The position numbers and the translations under genes are program-made. 64,000 bases of DNA from Pseudomonadota bacterium (GTDB taxonomy: Bacteria > Pseudomonadota > Gammaproteobacteria > Burkholderiales > Burkholderiaceae_C). The stretch lies in the NCBI GenBank assembly GCA_963204815.1, contig CAUJHQ010000158.1, positions 1 to 64,000 on the forward strand, written 5' to 3'. Numbering within the stretch: position 1 is the stretch's first letter; every line of letters begins with the position of its first letter. Below the pieces are notes generated by a model. It was not told where the DNA came from and did no database searches. It saw only the letters and a list, made by a program, of their open reading frames with translations. Below, one piece after another: positions 39,821 to 51,298 of this stretch.

Positions 39821-39841
39821 CCCGGGGCTGGACGACGGCGG

Positions 39842-41038
39842 CTAGACGACGGCCGCGATCGCCGCCGCCGTGCGCTCGACGTTGCCTGTGTTCAGGCCGG
39901 CGATGCACACACGCCCGCTGCGTACCAGGTAGACGCCGAACTCCTCGCGCAGCCGGTCGACCTGGGCGGCGCTCAGGCCGGTGTAGCTGAACATGCCGCG
40001 CTGGCTGAGGAAGTAGCCGAAGTCGCGCCCGGGCTTCTTGGCCGACAGCACCGCGTGCAGGCTCTTGCGCATGGCCAGGATGCGCTCGCGCATCGCCGCC
40101 ACGTCCTGCTCCCAGGCGGCGCGCAGCTTGGGGTCGGTCAGCACGCGGGCGATGATGCCGGCGGCGTGGATACCGGGGCTGGAGTAGTTGCGCCGCACGG
40201 TCGCCTTCAGCTGGCCGAGCACCAGTTCGGCCTCGTACGGATCGGCGCAGACGACGCTCAGCGCGCCCGCACGTTCGCCGTAGACGCTCATGCTCTTGGA
40301 GAACGAGTTGGCGACGAAGAACGACAGGCCGGCCGACGCGAGCGCGCGCACCGCGAAGGCGTCTTCCTCGATGCCGTCTCCGTAGCCTTGGTAGGCCAGG
40401 TCCAGATAGGGCAGCAGGCGGCGCTCCTTCAGCACCGGGATCAGCCGGTCCCACTGCGCGCGCGACAGGTCGACGCCGGTCGGGTTGTGGCAGCAGGCGT
40501 GCAGCAGCACCACGCTGCCGGCCGGCACCTTGGCCAGCGTGTCCAGCATGGCGTCGAAGCGCACGCCGCCGGTCGCCGCGTCGTAGTAGGGGTAGGTGTT
40601 CACCGTGACGCCGGCACCTTCGAACATCGCGCGGTGGTTGTCCCAGGTGGGGTCGCTCACCCACACGGTGGCGTGCGGGAACCAGCGCTTCAGGAAGTCG
40701 GCGCCGACCTTCAGGCCGCCGCTGGAGCCGATGGTCTGCAGCGTCGCGATGCGCTTGCCCTTCACGGCCTCGTGGTCGGCGCCGAACAGCAGCGCCTGCA
40801 CGGCGCTGCGCGCTGCCGCCGAGCCTTCGATCGGCAGGTAGGGCTTGGGCCCGCTCTCGGCGAGCATCTGCGCCTCGGCCTCGCGCACGCAGCCCAGCAC
40901 GGGGATGCGGCCGGCGTCGTCGAAATAGATGCCGATCGACAGGTTCACCTTGTCCGGCCGCGGGTCGTGGCCGAAGGCCTCGTTCAGGCTCAGGATGGGG
41001 TCGCCGGCGTACGGCTCGAGGTGGTTGAAGGTGATCAT
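39842..41038 (-). CDS. tyrB: Aromatic/aspartate aminotransferase (class I)
   Basis: MITFNHLEPYAGDPILSLNEAFGHDPRPDKVNLSIGIYFDDAG...HACCHNPTGVDLS...NSFSKSMSVYGERAGALS. Confidence 0.93.
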   Translation of the reverse strand: MITFNHLEPYAGDPILSLNEAFGHDPRPDKVNLSIGIYFDDAGRIPVLGCVREAEAQMLAESGPKPYLPIEGSAAARSAVQALLFGADHEAVKGKRIATLQTIGSSGGLKVGADFLKRWFPHATVWVSDPTWDNHRAMFEGAGVTVNTYPYYDAATGGVRFDAMLDTLAKVPAGSVVLLHACCHNPTGVDLSRAQWDRLIPVLKERRLLPYLDLAYQGYGDGIEEDAFAVRALASAGLSFFVANSFSKSMSVYGERAGALSVVCADPYEAELVLGQLKATVRRNYSSPGIHAAGIIARVLTDPKLRAAWEQDVAAMRERILAMRKSLHAVLSAKKPGRDFGYFLSQRGMFSYTGLSAAQVDRLREEFGVYLVRSGRVCIAGLNTGNVERTAAAIAAVV

Positions 41039-41526
41039 GCGGCGAGGGCTTTCTCGATGTCCTGGGCGATCGATTCGGGGGTGTCGGTGGGGGCGTAGCG
41101 CTTGAGCACCTGGCCGTCCTTGCCGACCAGGAACTTCGTGAAGTTCCACTTCACCGCCTGCGTGCCGAGGATGCCCTTGGCTTCCGACGTGAGCCACTTC
41201 CACAGCGGGTGGGCCTGCGCGCCGTTGACCTTGACCTTGGCCATCATCGGGAAGCTCACGCCGTAGTTGAGCTGGCAGAACGACGCGATCTCGTCATTGC
41301 TGCCCGGGTCCTGGCTGCCGAACTCGTTGCTCGGGAAGCCGACGATGACCAGGCCGCGCTCGCGGTACTGCTGCCACAGCTTCTCGAGCCCCGCGAACTG
41401 CGGCGTGAAGCCGCAGGCGCTGGCGGTGTTGACGATCAGCAGCACCTTGCCGCGCTGTGCGGCGAGCGCCGCGGGCTTGCCGTCGATCGACACGGCTTCG
41501 AAGTCGTAGACGCTGGTGGCGGCCAT
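41035..41526 (-). CDS. Glutathione peroxidase (Cys type)
   Basis: VLLIVNTASACGFTPQFAGLEKLWQQYRERGLVIVGFPSNEFGSQDPGS...KWNFTKFLVGKDG. Confidence 0.95.
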   Translation of the reverse strand: MAATSVYDFEAVSIDGKPAALAAQRGKVLLIVNTASACGFTPQFAGLEKLWQQYRERGLVIVGFPSNEFGSQDPGSNDEIASFCQLNYGVSFPMMAKVKVNGAQAHPLWKWLTSEAKGILGTQAVKWNFTKFLVGKDGQVLKRYAPTDTPESIAQDIEKALAA

Positions 41527-41634
41527 CGGCGCTCTCCGCGGACATAGTTGACGGGGAAGGCCCGGATGATAGGGCTCCCCCTCGGTTGGGCCGTTGACAC
41601 CACGCGGGCGCGGCCAGCACCATCGCCGCCAGCC

Positions 41635-42501
41635 ATGTCGCAGCCCTTCCGCGTCCACCTCCTCGGCTTCAGCGAGTTCGAGCGCACGGCGCTCGGCTCG
41701 TACTTCCGCCTCGCATCCAACCGCGTGCCCTGCTTCCAGCAGGTGGCGAATGCGGCCGACGCCCACTTCCTCGTCGTCGACGCCGACCAGCCCGGCGCCG
41801 TGCGCGCCGCGCAGGCAGCCGGGCGGCTGGCGCAGGCGGTCTTCATCGGCGCGCAGGCGCCGGACGGCGCGGCGGCGTGGATGGCGCGCCCGATCGACCC
41901 GCTGCACGTGCTGCGCGAGCTCGACGCGCTGGCGGCCGCGCTGATGCCGGCGCCGCGCCCCGCGCCCGCCGGCAATGGCGCCGTGCGCACCGTGATCCAG
42001 CCGCCGCGGCCGGGCCAGCCGCCGCCGCGCCGCTTCAACGACACCGCCGAGGAACGCATCGGCGTGCCGCAGGCCGCGCCGCCGCCGCCGCAGCCCGCCG
42101 GGCGCAACGCGCTGCTCGTCGACGACAGCGAGGTCGCGCTGCGCTTCCTCGAATCGAAGCTGCAGCCCTACGGCCTGCGCACCGCGCGCGCCGGCACCAG
42201 CGTGCAGGCGATCGAGATGCTGCGCCAGCGGCGCTTCGACTTTGTCTTCCTCGACATCGAACTCGGCCAGCAGAGCCCGCTCGACGGCATCGCGCTGTGC
42301 CACCAGATCAAGCGCGCGCAGGCACTGCCGGCCGGCCAGCCGCTGCCTGTGGTGACGCTGGTGTCGGCGCACGCCACCGATATCGACCGCGTGCGCGGCG
42401 CCCTCGCCGGCGCCGACGCCTACCTGGGCAAGCCGCTGGACGACCGCGCGCTGGCGCAGGTGCTGGTCGACCACGGCGTGAAGGCCGCCGCGCCGGCCTG
42501 A
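41635..42501 (+). CDS. Orphan response regulator: degenerate N-terminal receiver-like domain plus canonical C-terminal REC
   Basis: C-terminal NALLVDDSEVALRFLESKL, FVFLDIEL, VTLVSAHA, YLGKPLD; N-terminal VHLLGFSEFERTALGSYF...FLVVDAD...WMARPID. Confidence 0.82.
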   Translation: MSQPFRVHLLGFSEFERTALGSYFRLASNRVPCFQQVANAADAHFLVVDADQPGAVRAAQAAGRLAQAVFIGAQAPDGAAAWMARPIDPLHVLRELDALAAALMPAPRPAPAGNGAVRTVIQPPRPGQPPPRRFNDTAEERIGVPQAAPPPPQPAGRNALLVDDSEVALRFLESKLQPYGLRTARAGTSVQAIEMLRQRRFDFVFLDIELGQQSPLDGIALCHQIKRAQALPAGQPLPVVTLVSAHATDIDRVRGALAGADAYLGKPLDDRALAQVLVDHGVKAAAPA

Positions 42502-42508
42502 GCTCCGG

Positions 42509-43396
42509 TCACGCGCCGCGCCAGGCGGCGAGCAGCGTGGCAGTGACGATCAGTGCGCCGCCCACCGCCAGCGGCAGCGTCAGCGCACCGGCCCCGAGCA
42601 GCACCGCCGACACGCTGGCGAACAGCACCTCGGTGATCATCACCACCGCCGTCACGTTGGCCGGCAGGCGCGCGGCGCCGTACTGCAGCGCCAGGTTGCC
42701 GGCCAGGAACGCCAGGCCCATCGCGGCAGCGCCGGCGATCCAGCCGGCCGCCGGCGCGGGCGGCGCCGCCACGCTGCCGCCGGCCGACAGCACGAGCGCC
42801 AGCACCCCGGCCACCACCACGCCGCCGAAGAACATCGCCAGCGAGCGCGCCGCCTCCGGGCGCTGCGCCTCGCGCCGCAGCATCACGTTGTTGAGGGCGA
42901 AGCTGAAGCCGCCGACGATGCCCAACCAGTCGGGCAGCGAGCGCGGCAGCGGCCAGCCGGCGCCGTCGGCCGGCCACAGCACGACGGCCGCACCGGCCAG
43001 CGCGAGCAGCACGCGCAGCACGGCGTCGATGGTGAAACGCTCGCCCAGCAGCACGCGCGCCAGCAGCACCGCCCACAGCGGCATCAGGTAGAAGAGCAGC
43101 ACGACGCGCACCACGTCGCCCAGCGTCACGGCCCAGTTGAAGGCGGCATTGGTGGTGCCCGACGCCAGCACCAGCACCCACAGCACCGGCGTCGTGAAGA
43201 GCTGGCGCCAGGCCACCGGCCGCCACAGCGTGATGGCCAGCACGGCCAGCGCGTAGATCATCACAGTGGCCCACAGCGGGTGCAGGCCGGCGGCTTCGAG
43301 CTGGCGGAACGGCCACCACGACACACCCCAGGTGAAGGCGTTGAGCGTCAGCGCCAGCGCGGGCCACAGCGCCGCGCGGCTGGCGGCCGGCGCCAC
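42509..43396 (-). CDS. DMT superfamily (EamA) transporter
   Basis: Multiple TM helices: LTLNAFTWGVSWWPFRQLEAAGLHPLWATVMIYALAVLAITLW... Confidence 0.85.
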   Translation of the reverse strand: MAPAASRAALWPALALTLNAFTWGVSWWPFRQLEAAGLHPLWATVMIYALAVLAITLWRPVAWRQLFTTPVLWVLVLASGTTNAAFNWAVTLGDVVRVVLLFYLMPLWAVLLARVLLGERFTIDAVLRVLLALAGAAVVLWPADGAGWPLPRSLPDWLGIVGGFSFALNNVMLRREAQRPEAARSLAMFFGGVVVAGVLALVLSAGGSVAAPPAPAAGWIAGAAAMGLAFLAGNLALQYGAARLPANVTAVVMITEVLFASVSAVLLGAGALTLPLAVGGALIVTATLLAAWRGA

Positions 43397-43397
43397 G

Positions 43398-44672
43398 TCA
43401 GTGGCCGTCCGTGCGGGCGATGGCGAGCAGGCGCTCGACCTCTTCGCGATGGTCGCGGCAGTTGCGCAGGTGCCAGCGGCGGATCAGTTCCATCGTGCAG
43501 GCCACGAGCAGGCCGAAGACGAGGATGGCGCCGAAGGCCGACAGGCCGAACTTCGTCATGCCGACGTAGAACGCGCCGAGGCCGAGGATGCAGGCCTGTT
43601 CGTTGAAGTTCTGCACCGCGATCGAGCGGCCGGCGCCCATCAGGTTGTGGCCGCGGTGCTGCAGCAGCGCGTTCATCGGCACGATCAGGAAGCCGCAGAT
43701 GCCGCCCATGATCACGAGGAACGGCACCGCGGTCCACAGGTTGGTGATGAAGTTCAACCCGATCATCAGGAAGCCGACGCTGATGGCGACCGGGATCACC
43801 GCCGTCGCACGGTCGAGCTTCATCACCACCGACGCGACGACCGCGCCGGCGATCGACCCGATGACGACAACCCCCGCGAGATTGGAGGCCTGCGCGGTGC
43901 TGTAGCCCAGCGCCGCCGCCGCCCAAGCGAAAACGATCAGCCGCAGGTTGCCGAAGATGCCCCACAGCAGCGTCGTCGTCGCCAGCGAGATCTGGCCCAG
44001 CTTGTCGGTCCACAGGCGCGAGTTGCAGCTGGCGAAGTCGCGCACCAGCGGCAGCACGCCGTCCATGCGCTGCAGCGGCGCGTCGGTGCGCGGGATGTAC
44101 AGGTTGAAGAGCGCCGCGATGACGTAGAGGAAGACGATCGACGAGATCGCCGCTTCCGGTGGCGTGTCGATCGACGTGGTCAGCATCGGCAGGTCCAGGC
44201 CGAGCAGCGTGGGCGCGATGCGCGGCCCGATGAGCTGGCCGCCGAGCACGATGCCCAGCACGATGGAGGCGACCGTCAGGCCTTCGATCCAGCCGTTGCC
44301 CTTGACCAGCTGCGAAGGCGGCAGCAGTTCGGTCAGGATGCCGTACTTGGCCGGCGAGTAGGCCGCCGCGCCCAGGCCCACCACCGCGTAGGCCAGCAGG
44401 GGGTGGCTGCCGAACAGCATCATCAGGCAGCCGACGACCTTGATCGTGTTCGAGACGAACATGACCCGGCCCTTCGGAATGGAGTCGGCGAAGGCGCCGA
44501 CGAAGGGCGCGAGCACGACGTAGAAGAGCGCGAACATCGGCGCCAGCGCGGGCACCTGCCAGGCGGGCGCGTTCGACATGCGGAGCAGTTCGACGGCAGC
44601 GACGAGCAGCGCGTTGTCGGCCAGCGAGCTGAAGAACTGCGCCGACATGATGGTCGAGAAGCCTTTTTTCAT
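43398..44672 (-). CDS. lplT: Lysophospholipid transporter LplT (MFS)
   Basis: MKKGFSTIMSAQFFSSLADNALLVAAVELL...FALFYVVLAPFVGAFADSIPKGRVMFVSNTIKVVGC; alternative ATG at 44723. Confidence 0.9.
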   Translation of the reverse strand: MKKGFSTIMSAQFFSSLADNALLVAAVELLRMSNAPAWQVPALAPMFALFYVVLAPFVGAFADSIPKGRVMFVSNTIKVVGCLMMLFGSHPLLAYAVVGLGAAAYSPAKYGILTELLPPSQLVKGNGWIEGLTVASIVLGIVLGGQLIGPRIAPTLLGLDLPMLTTSIDTPPEAAISSIVFLYVIAALFNLYIPRTDAPLQRMDGVLPLVRDFASCNSRLWTDKLGQISLATTTLLWGIFGNLRLIVFAWAAAALGYSTAQASNLAGVVVIGSIAGAVVASVVMKLDRATAVIPVAISVGFLMIGLNFITNLWTAVPFLVIMGGICGFLIVPMNALLQHRGHNLMGAGRSIAVQNFNEQACILGLGAFYVGMTKFGLSAFGAILVFGLLVACTMELIRRWHLRNCRDHREEVERLLAIARTDGH

Positions 44673-44823
44673 CCGTGCCGCGCGCGAGCCGGCGGCCGCC
44701 ACACTGGGGCGCCAGACTTCCATTGCTCCATCATTTCGAAGGTCGCGGCCGTTATAGCACGCAGCCCTGAGCGTTCCGAATGGTGAAAGCCACGCCCCTT
44801 GCGCTGGCAGAATCGTGCTCGCC

Positions 44824-45912
44824 ATGCCGCGCCCCATCGAAGCGCTCATTCACGTCGAGGCGCTCGCGCACAACCTGGCGCGGGCGCGTGCGGCCACCCC
44901 CGATTCGCGGGTCTGGGCGGTGGTCAAGGCCAACGCCTATGGCCACGGCATCGAGCGGGCCTTCGACGGCCTGCGCGGCGCCGACGGCTTTGCGCTGCTC
45001 GACCTGGCCGAGGCCGAACGCGTGCGCGCCCTCGGCTGGCGCGGCCCGATCCTGTTGCTGGAGGGCTGCTTCGAGGCGCGCGACCTCGAGCTCTGCTCGC
45101 GCCTGAATCTCTGGCACGCCGTGCACTGCAGCGAGCAGATCGACTGGCTGGCGGCACACAAGACGCACCAGCCGCACCGCGTGTTCCTCAAGATGAACAG
45201 CGGCATGAACCGCCTGGGCTTCACGCCGACCGCGTTCCGCGCCGCGTGGGCGCGCCTGGACGCGCTGCCGCAGGTCGACGAGATCTCGCTGATGACGCAC
45301 TTCGCCGATGCCGACACCGAGCACGGCACCGACCGCGCGGTGGCCGCCTTCGAAGCGGCGACGCACGACCTGCCGGGCGAACGCTCGCTGTCCAACAGCG
45401 CCGCGATCCTGCGACACCGGCTGCGCAACGACTGGGTGCGCGCCGGCATCGTCTGCTACGGCAGCGCGCCCGACTTCCCGGCGCACGACATCCGCCACTG
45501 GAACCTGCAGCCGACGATGACGCTGCGCTCGCGCCTCATCGGCACGCAGCAACTGCAGCCGGGCGAGACGGTCGGCTACGGCAGCACCTTCACGGCGCGC
45601 GAGCCGATGCGCATCGGCATCGTCGCCTGCGGCTACGCCGACGGCTACCCGCGCCATGCCGGCACCGACACGCCGGTGCTGGTGGACGGCGTGCGCACCG
45701 GCACCGTGGGCCGCGTGTCGATGGACATGCTGGCCGTCGACCTGACGCCGGTGCCACAGGCGCGCCTGGGCAGCGAGGTCACGCTGTGGGGCCGCGGGCC
45801 TGGCGGCACGGTGCTCGCCATCGACGACGTCGCGCGCGCCGCCGGCACCATCGGCTACGAGCTGATGTGCGCGCTGGCGCCGCGCGTGCCGGTGTCCGTC
45901 GAAGGCGCCTGA
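44824..45912 (+). CDS. alr: Alanine racemase
   Basis: [42 protein letters not shown] (PLP lysine); [13 protein letters not shown]. Confidence 0.95.
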   Translation: MPRPIEALIHVEALAHNLARARAATPDSRVWAVVKANAYGHGIERAFDGLRGADGFALLDLAEAERVRALGWRGPILLLEGCFEARDLELCSRLNLWHAVHCSEQIDWLAAHKTHQPHRVFLKMNSGMNRLGFTPTAFRAAWARLDALPQVDEISLMTHFADADTEHGTDRAVAAFEAATHDLPGERSLSNSAAILRHRLRNDWVRAGIVCYGSAPDFPAHDIRHWNLQPTMTLRSRLIGTQQLQPGETVGYGSTFTAREPMRIGIVACGYADGYPRHAGTDTPVLVDGVRTGTVGRVSMDMLAVDLTPVPQARLGSEVTLWGRGPGGTVLAIDDVARAAGTIGYELMCALAPRVPVSVEGA

Positions 45913-45975
45913 GATGGCGACCTGCCGCAGCGGCCAAGGCACGCGCGCACAGCCAACGGCCGCCCCGGGCCCGGC

Positions 45976-46380
45976 ATGAAGCCACCGCGCGTCGACCCCG
46001 GCGAGGTCGAGTTCAGCGCGGTGCGCGCGCAAGGCGCCGGCGGGCAGAACGTCAACAAGGTGTCGAACGCCGCCCACCTGCGCTTCGACGTGCGCGCCTC
46101 CTCGCTGCCCGACGAGGTGAAGGCGCGCCTGCTCGCACAGGCCGACCAGCGCATCAGCGCCGAGGGCGTGGTCGTCATCAAGGCGCAGGACCACCGCAGC
46201 CTGCCGCTGAACCGCGAGGCGGCGCTGGCGCGCCTGCAGGCGATGGTCGACGCCGCCGCCCACGTGCCGCGCACGCGGCGCGCCACCAAGCCCACCTTCG
46301 GCTCCAAGCAGCGCCGGCTGGAAGGCAAGTCGATCCGCGCCGGCATCAAGGCCGGGCGCGGGCGCGTCGGCGACGGCTGA
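45976..46380 (+). CDS. arfB: Alternative ribosome-rescue factor ArfB (YaeJ-type peptidyl-tRNA hydrolase)
   Basis: EVEFSAVRAQGAGGQNVNKVSNAAHLRFD (GGQ domain) with basic C-terminal tail KPTFGSKQRRLEGKSIRAGIKAGRGR. Confidence 0.9.
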   Translation: MKPPRVDPGEVEFSAVRAQGAGGQNVNKVSNAAHLRFDVRASSLPDEVKARLLAQADQRISAEGVVVIKAQDHRSLPLNREAALARLQAMVDAAAHVPRTRRATKPTFGSKQRRLEGKSIRAGIKAGRGRVGDG

Positions 46381-46394
46381 ACTATGCTGGCGCC

Positions 46395-46673
46395 ATGAGC
46401 ACGACCACCTTCGCCGAATTCGAAGCCCATGCGCGCGCCGCCGGCGCCTACGAGGTGCTCGAACGCCGCTGGGCCGCCGGCCAGGTGCTCGCCGAGCACA
46501 CGCATCCGTTCGCTGTGCAGGCGCTCGTCGTCGAAGGCGAGTTCTGGCTCGACTGCGGCGGCCGCACGCAGCACCTGCGCGCCGGCGACCGCTTCTCGCT
46601 CGCGGCCGAACAGCCGCACGCCGAACGCTACAGCCCCGAAGGCGCCGTGTTCTGGGCCGCGCGCCACCGCTGA
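46395..46673 (+). CDS. Cupin-domain protein
   Basis: LERRWAAGQVLAEHTHPFAVQALVVEGEFWLDCGGRTQHLRAGDRFSLAAEQPHAER. Confidence 0.82.
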   Translation: MSTTTFAEFEAHARAAGAYEVLERRWAAGQVLAEHTHPFAVQALVVEGEFWLDCGGRTQHLRAGDRFSLAAEQPHAERYSPEGAVFWAARHR

Positions 46674-46731
46674 CGCGCCCCGCGCTTCCACGCCTCTCTT
46701 CCCGCCTCCAGGGGCCATCGAAAGGTTTGCC

Positions 46732-46992
46732 ATGGGCTTCATCGGAACCATCGTCGTCGGTCTCGTCGTCGGCGCGATCGCGCGCTTCCTGCTGCCCGGA
46801 GAGCAGAAGATGGGCTGGATCCTGACCATCCTGCTGGGCATCGGTGGCTCGCTGCTGGCCGGCTTCGTCGGCCAGGCGATGGGCTGGTATGTCGCCGGCC
46901 AGGGCGCGGGCTGGATCGCCTCGATCGTCGGCGCGATCGTGCTGCTGGTGGTGGTTCAGAAGATGCGCGGCAACGGCTCCACGCCGGGCTGA
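46732..46992 (+). CDS. GlsB/YeaQ/YmgE family stress-response membrane protein
   Basis: MGFIGTIVVGLVVGAIARFLLPGEQKMGWILTILLGIGGSLLAGFVGQAMGWY. Confidence 0.92.
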   Translation: MGFIGTIVVGLVVGAIARFLLPGEQKMGWILTILLGIGGSLLAGFVGQAMGWYVAGQGAGWIASIVGAIVLLVVVQKMRGNGSTPG

Positions 46993-47025
46993 CGGCAGGC
47001 GGCCGCGCCGCAGCACAATCGCCGC

Positions 47026-48390
<1,365 letters not shown>

Positions 48391-48400
48391 GACCACGGTG

Positions 48401-49177
48401 ATGAAACGCTGGGCCGTCGTCTCCGACATCCACGGCAACCTGCCCGCGCTGGAGTCGGTGCTCGCCGACGCGCGCGGGGTCGACGGCTGGCTGAACCTGG
48501 GCGACACCGTCTCCGGCCCGCTGTGGCCGCGCGAGACGGCCGCGCTGCTGATGATGCTGGACTGGCCGACGATCGCCGGCAACCACGAACGCCAGTTGCT
48601 CACGCTGCCGCGCGCGCGGATGGGTGCTTCCGACGCCTACGCGGCGAGCGCGCTGACCGATGCGCAGCGCGCGTGGCTGGCTTCACTGCCCGCCACGCTG
48701 AACCCCGCCGCCGGCCCGTACTGCGTGCATGGCGCACCGGGCAACGACCTGCAGTACCTGCTGGAAACGGTGACGCCGCAAGGCCTGCGCGCCGCGACCG
48801 ACGACGAGCTCGCCGCCCGCCTGGGCAGCCTCGCACCGCCGATGCTGCTGTGCGGCCACAGCCACGTGCCGCGCTGCCGGCCGCACGCCGGCGGCCTGGT
48901 CGCCAACCCGGGCAGCGTCGGCCTGCAGGCCTACGACGACATGCATCCGCACGCGCACGTGGTCGAGAACGGCTCGCCGCACGCGCGCTACGCGATCGTC
49001 GAGAGCGGCCCGGCGGGCTGGCAGGTGCTGCTGCGCGAGGTGCCCTACGACCACGAGACGGCGGCGCAGCGCGCCGAGCGCAACGGCCGCGGCGACTGGG
49101 CCGACGCGCTGCGCAGCGGCCGTGTCGGCCGCACCGAAGCCGAGGTCATGCGAAGCGCTCGCGCAGCGCCTCGGTGA
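48401..49177 (+). CDS. Metallophosphoesterase (YfcE/calcineurin-like)
   Basis: MKRWAVVSDIHGNLPALESVLAD...NLGDTVSGP...IAGNHERQL...LLCGHSHVPR. Confidence 0.92.
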   Translation: MKRWAVVSDIHGNLPALESVLADARGVDGWLNLGDTVSGPLWPRETAALLMMLDWPTIAGNHERQLLTLPRARMGASDAYAASALTDAQRAWLASLPATLNPAAGPYCVHGAPGNDLQYLLETVTPQGLRAATDDELAARLGSLAPPMLLCGHSHVPRCRPHAGGLVANPGSVGLQAYDDMHPHAHVVENGSPHARYAIVESGPAGWQVLLREVPYDHETAAQRAERNGRGDWADALRSGRVGRTEAEVMRSARAAPR

Positions 49178-49898
49178 TGCCGTACAGCAGGCGCCGGCCC
49201 TCGTTCTTCAGCCGGTAGCCGTAGGTCGGGAAGCGCTTCGTCCAGTGGAACTTGCGCGTGCCGGCGGGGGCGACGATGGTGGTGGCCACCTCCTCGTCGT
49301 GGTCGCAGGCCCAGGGCGTGACCATGCGCACCTTGAGGCCGAAGCGCCAGCCCTGGTCGAACACGTGGTCGTACGGCAGTGCCATCGGCAGCAGGCCGCG
49401 CAGGTAGGCCTGCGCCGCGCGCCGGTTCAGCAGGTACGCGCTCGACCCCGTGCAGCGGCTCAGCATCACTGCCAGGCGGTGGCCCGGCGCCACGTCGAGG
49501 TAGGGCACCGGGGTGCCCGAGTGCACGCCCGACAGTTTCACCATGTCCCAGCGGCCGGGCTGCGCCATCAGGCCCTGCAGCACGGCGGGCAGGCCTTCGG
49601 TGAGCAGCACGTCGTCTTCCAGCACGAGGGCGAACTCGGCCGTGCCGGCGACGAAGCGGCGCATGACCTCCACGTGCGACAGGTAACATCCCAGCTCGCC
49701 CAGCACCGGCTCCTTGCCGTGCTTGCGGCGGTAGGCAGCGTCATCGAGTTCGGCCCGCTGCGCCGGCGTCATCGCCCGCGCGTCGACCGCCGGCAGGCGC
49801 GTCCACGGCAGGCCCGCGCGGTCGAGCTGCGCCGCGATGCGGGCCAGCCGCTCGGGCGCCCGGTCGAGGTTGATCACCCATGTCTCTAGCCCTTGCAT
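49146..49898 (-). CDS. Glycosyltransferase family 25 (LOS/LPS type)
   Basis: LETWVINLDRAPERLARIAAQLDRAGLPWTRLPAVDAR...GELGCYLSHVEVMRRFV...ALVLEDDVLL. Confidence 0.92.
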   Translation of the reverse strand: MQGLETWVINLDRAPERLARIAAQLDRAGLPWTRLPAVDARAMTPAQRAELDDAAYRRKHGKEPVLGELGCYLSHVEVMRRFVAGTAEFALVLEDDVLLTEGLPAVLQGLMAQPGRWDMVKLSGVHSGTPVPYLDVAPGHRLAVMLSRCTGSSAYLLNRRAAQAYLRGLLPMALPYDHVFDQGWRFGLKVRMVTPWACDHDEEVATTIVAPAGTRKFHWTKRFPTYGYRLKNEGRRLLYGITEALRERFA

Positions 49899-49935
49899 CG
49901 CCCGAATTGTCCTTGAACGCACGCGGAGGCCGGCG

Positions 49936-50328
49936 GTGAACGCGCCGGTGCTCGGCTGGCTGCTCGCCGTGGCCGCGGTGGCGGCGGGCTACGTGTCGTA
50001 TGGCTGGATGGGCGTGGCGCTGGCGGTGACGCTGGTCGTGTTCTGGCTGTTGCTGCAGTTCAGCCGCGCGCTGCGCGTCATGCGCCAGGCCGCCGGCCGG
50101 CCGGTCGGCACGATCGACAACGCCGTCATGTTCAACGCCCGGCTCAAGCCCGGCCTGCGCCTGCTCGACCTGCTGCCGATGACCGGCAGCCTGGGCGAGA
50201 AGCTGGCCGACGACCCCGAGACCTTCCGCTGGGCCGACGCCGGCGGCGACGCCGTGCGCGTGGAGTTGCGCAGCGGCCGCGTCAGCGCCTGGCAGCTCGA
50301 GCGCGCCGGCACGGGCGCCGGCTCGTAA
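49936..50328 (+). CDS. Hypothetical membrane protein
   Basis: GTG start VNAPVLGWLLAVAAVAAGYVSYGWMGVALAVTLVVFWLLLQFSRALRVMRQAAGRPVG. Confidence 0.75.
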   Translation: MNAPVLGWLLAVAAVAAGYVSYGWMGVALAVTLVVFWLLLQFSRALRVMRQAAGRPVGTIDNAVMFNARLKPGLRLLDLLPMTGSLGEKLADDPETFRWADAGGDAVRVELRSGRVSAWQLERAGTGAGS

Positions 50329-50369
50329 AATCGCCCGTTCCCTTCCACCCACACGACCCGAGGTTCCCC

Positions 50370-51293
50370 ATGTCGATGGCCGACCGTGACGGCAAGATCT
50401 GGTTCGACGGCAAGCTCGTCGACTGGCGCGACGCCAAGATCCACGTGCTCACGCACACGCTGCACTACGGCTGCGGCGCCTTCGAGGGCGTGCGCGCCTA
50501 CAACACGGCCAACGGCACGGCGATCTTCCGCCTGCGCGAGCACACCGAGCGGCTCTTCAACAGCGCCAAGATCCTGCGCATGAAGCTGCCGTTCACGGTC
50601 GAGCAGGTGATGGACGCGCAGCGCGAGGTGGTGCGCGAGAACAAGCTCGAAAGCTGCTACCTGCGCCCGCTGACGTGGATCGGCAGCGAGAAGCTGGGCG
50701 TCAGCCCCAAGGGCAACACCATCCACCTGATGGTGGCGGCGTGGGCCTGGGGCGCCTACTTGGGCGAGGAAGGCCTGAAGAAGGGCATCCGCGTCAAGAC
50801 CAGCAGCTACACGCGCCACCACGTGAACATCACGATGACGCAGGCGAAGGCGGTGAGCAACTACACCAACTCCATCCTCGCCAACATGGAGGTCACCGAC
50901 GAGGGCTACGACGAAGCGCTGCTGCTCGATGCCTCCGGCTTCGTCAGCGAAGGCGCGGGCGAGAACATCTTCGTCGTCAAGAACGGCAAGGTCTACACGC
51001 CGGATCTCTCGGCCGGTGCGCTGAACGGCATCACGCGCAACACCATCTTCGCGATCTGCCAGGACCTGGGGCTCGAGCTGATCGAAAAGCGCATCACCCG
51101 CGACGAGGTCTACATCGCCGACGAGGCCTTCTTCACCGGCACCGCCGCCGAAGTGACGCCGATCCGCGAGCTCGACCGCATCACGCTGGGCGCCGGCAGC
51201 CGCGGCCCCATCACCGAGAAGATCCAGGCCGCCTTCTTCGACATCGTGAACGGCCGCAACCCCAAGTACGCCGAGTGGCTGACGAAGGTGTGA
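50370..51293 (+). CDS. ilvE: Branched-chain amino acid aminotransferase
   Basis: MADRDGKIWFDGKLVDWRDAKIHVLTHTLHYGCGAFEGVRAYNT...ILANMEVTDEGYDEALLLDASGFVSEGAGENIFVVKNG. Confidence 0.97.
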   Translation: MSMADRDGKIWFDGKLVDWRDAKIHVLTHTLHYGCGAFEGVRAYNTANGTAIFRLREHTERLFNSAKILRMKLPFTVEQVMDAQREVVRENKLESCYLRPLTWIGSEKLGVSPKGNTIHLMVAAWAWGAYLGEEGLKKGIRVKTSSYTRHHVNITMTQAKAVSNYTNSILANMEVTDEGYDEALLLDASGFVSEGAGENIFVVKNGKVYTPDLSAGALNGITRNTIFAICQDLGLELIEKRITRDEVYIADEAFFTGTAAEVTPIRELDRITLGAGSRGPITEKIQAAFFDIVNGRNPKYAEWLTKV

Positions 51294-51298
51294 CTCCC

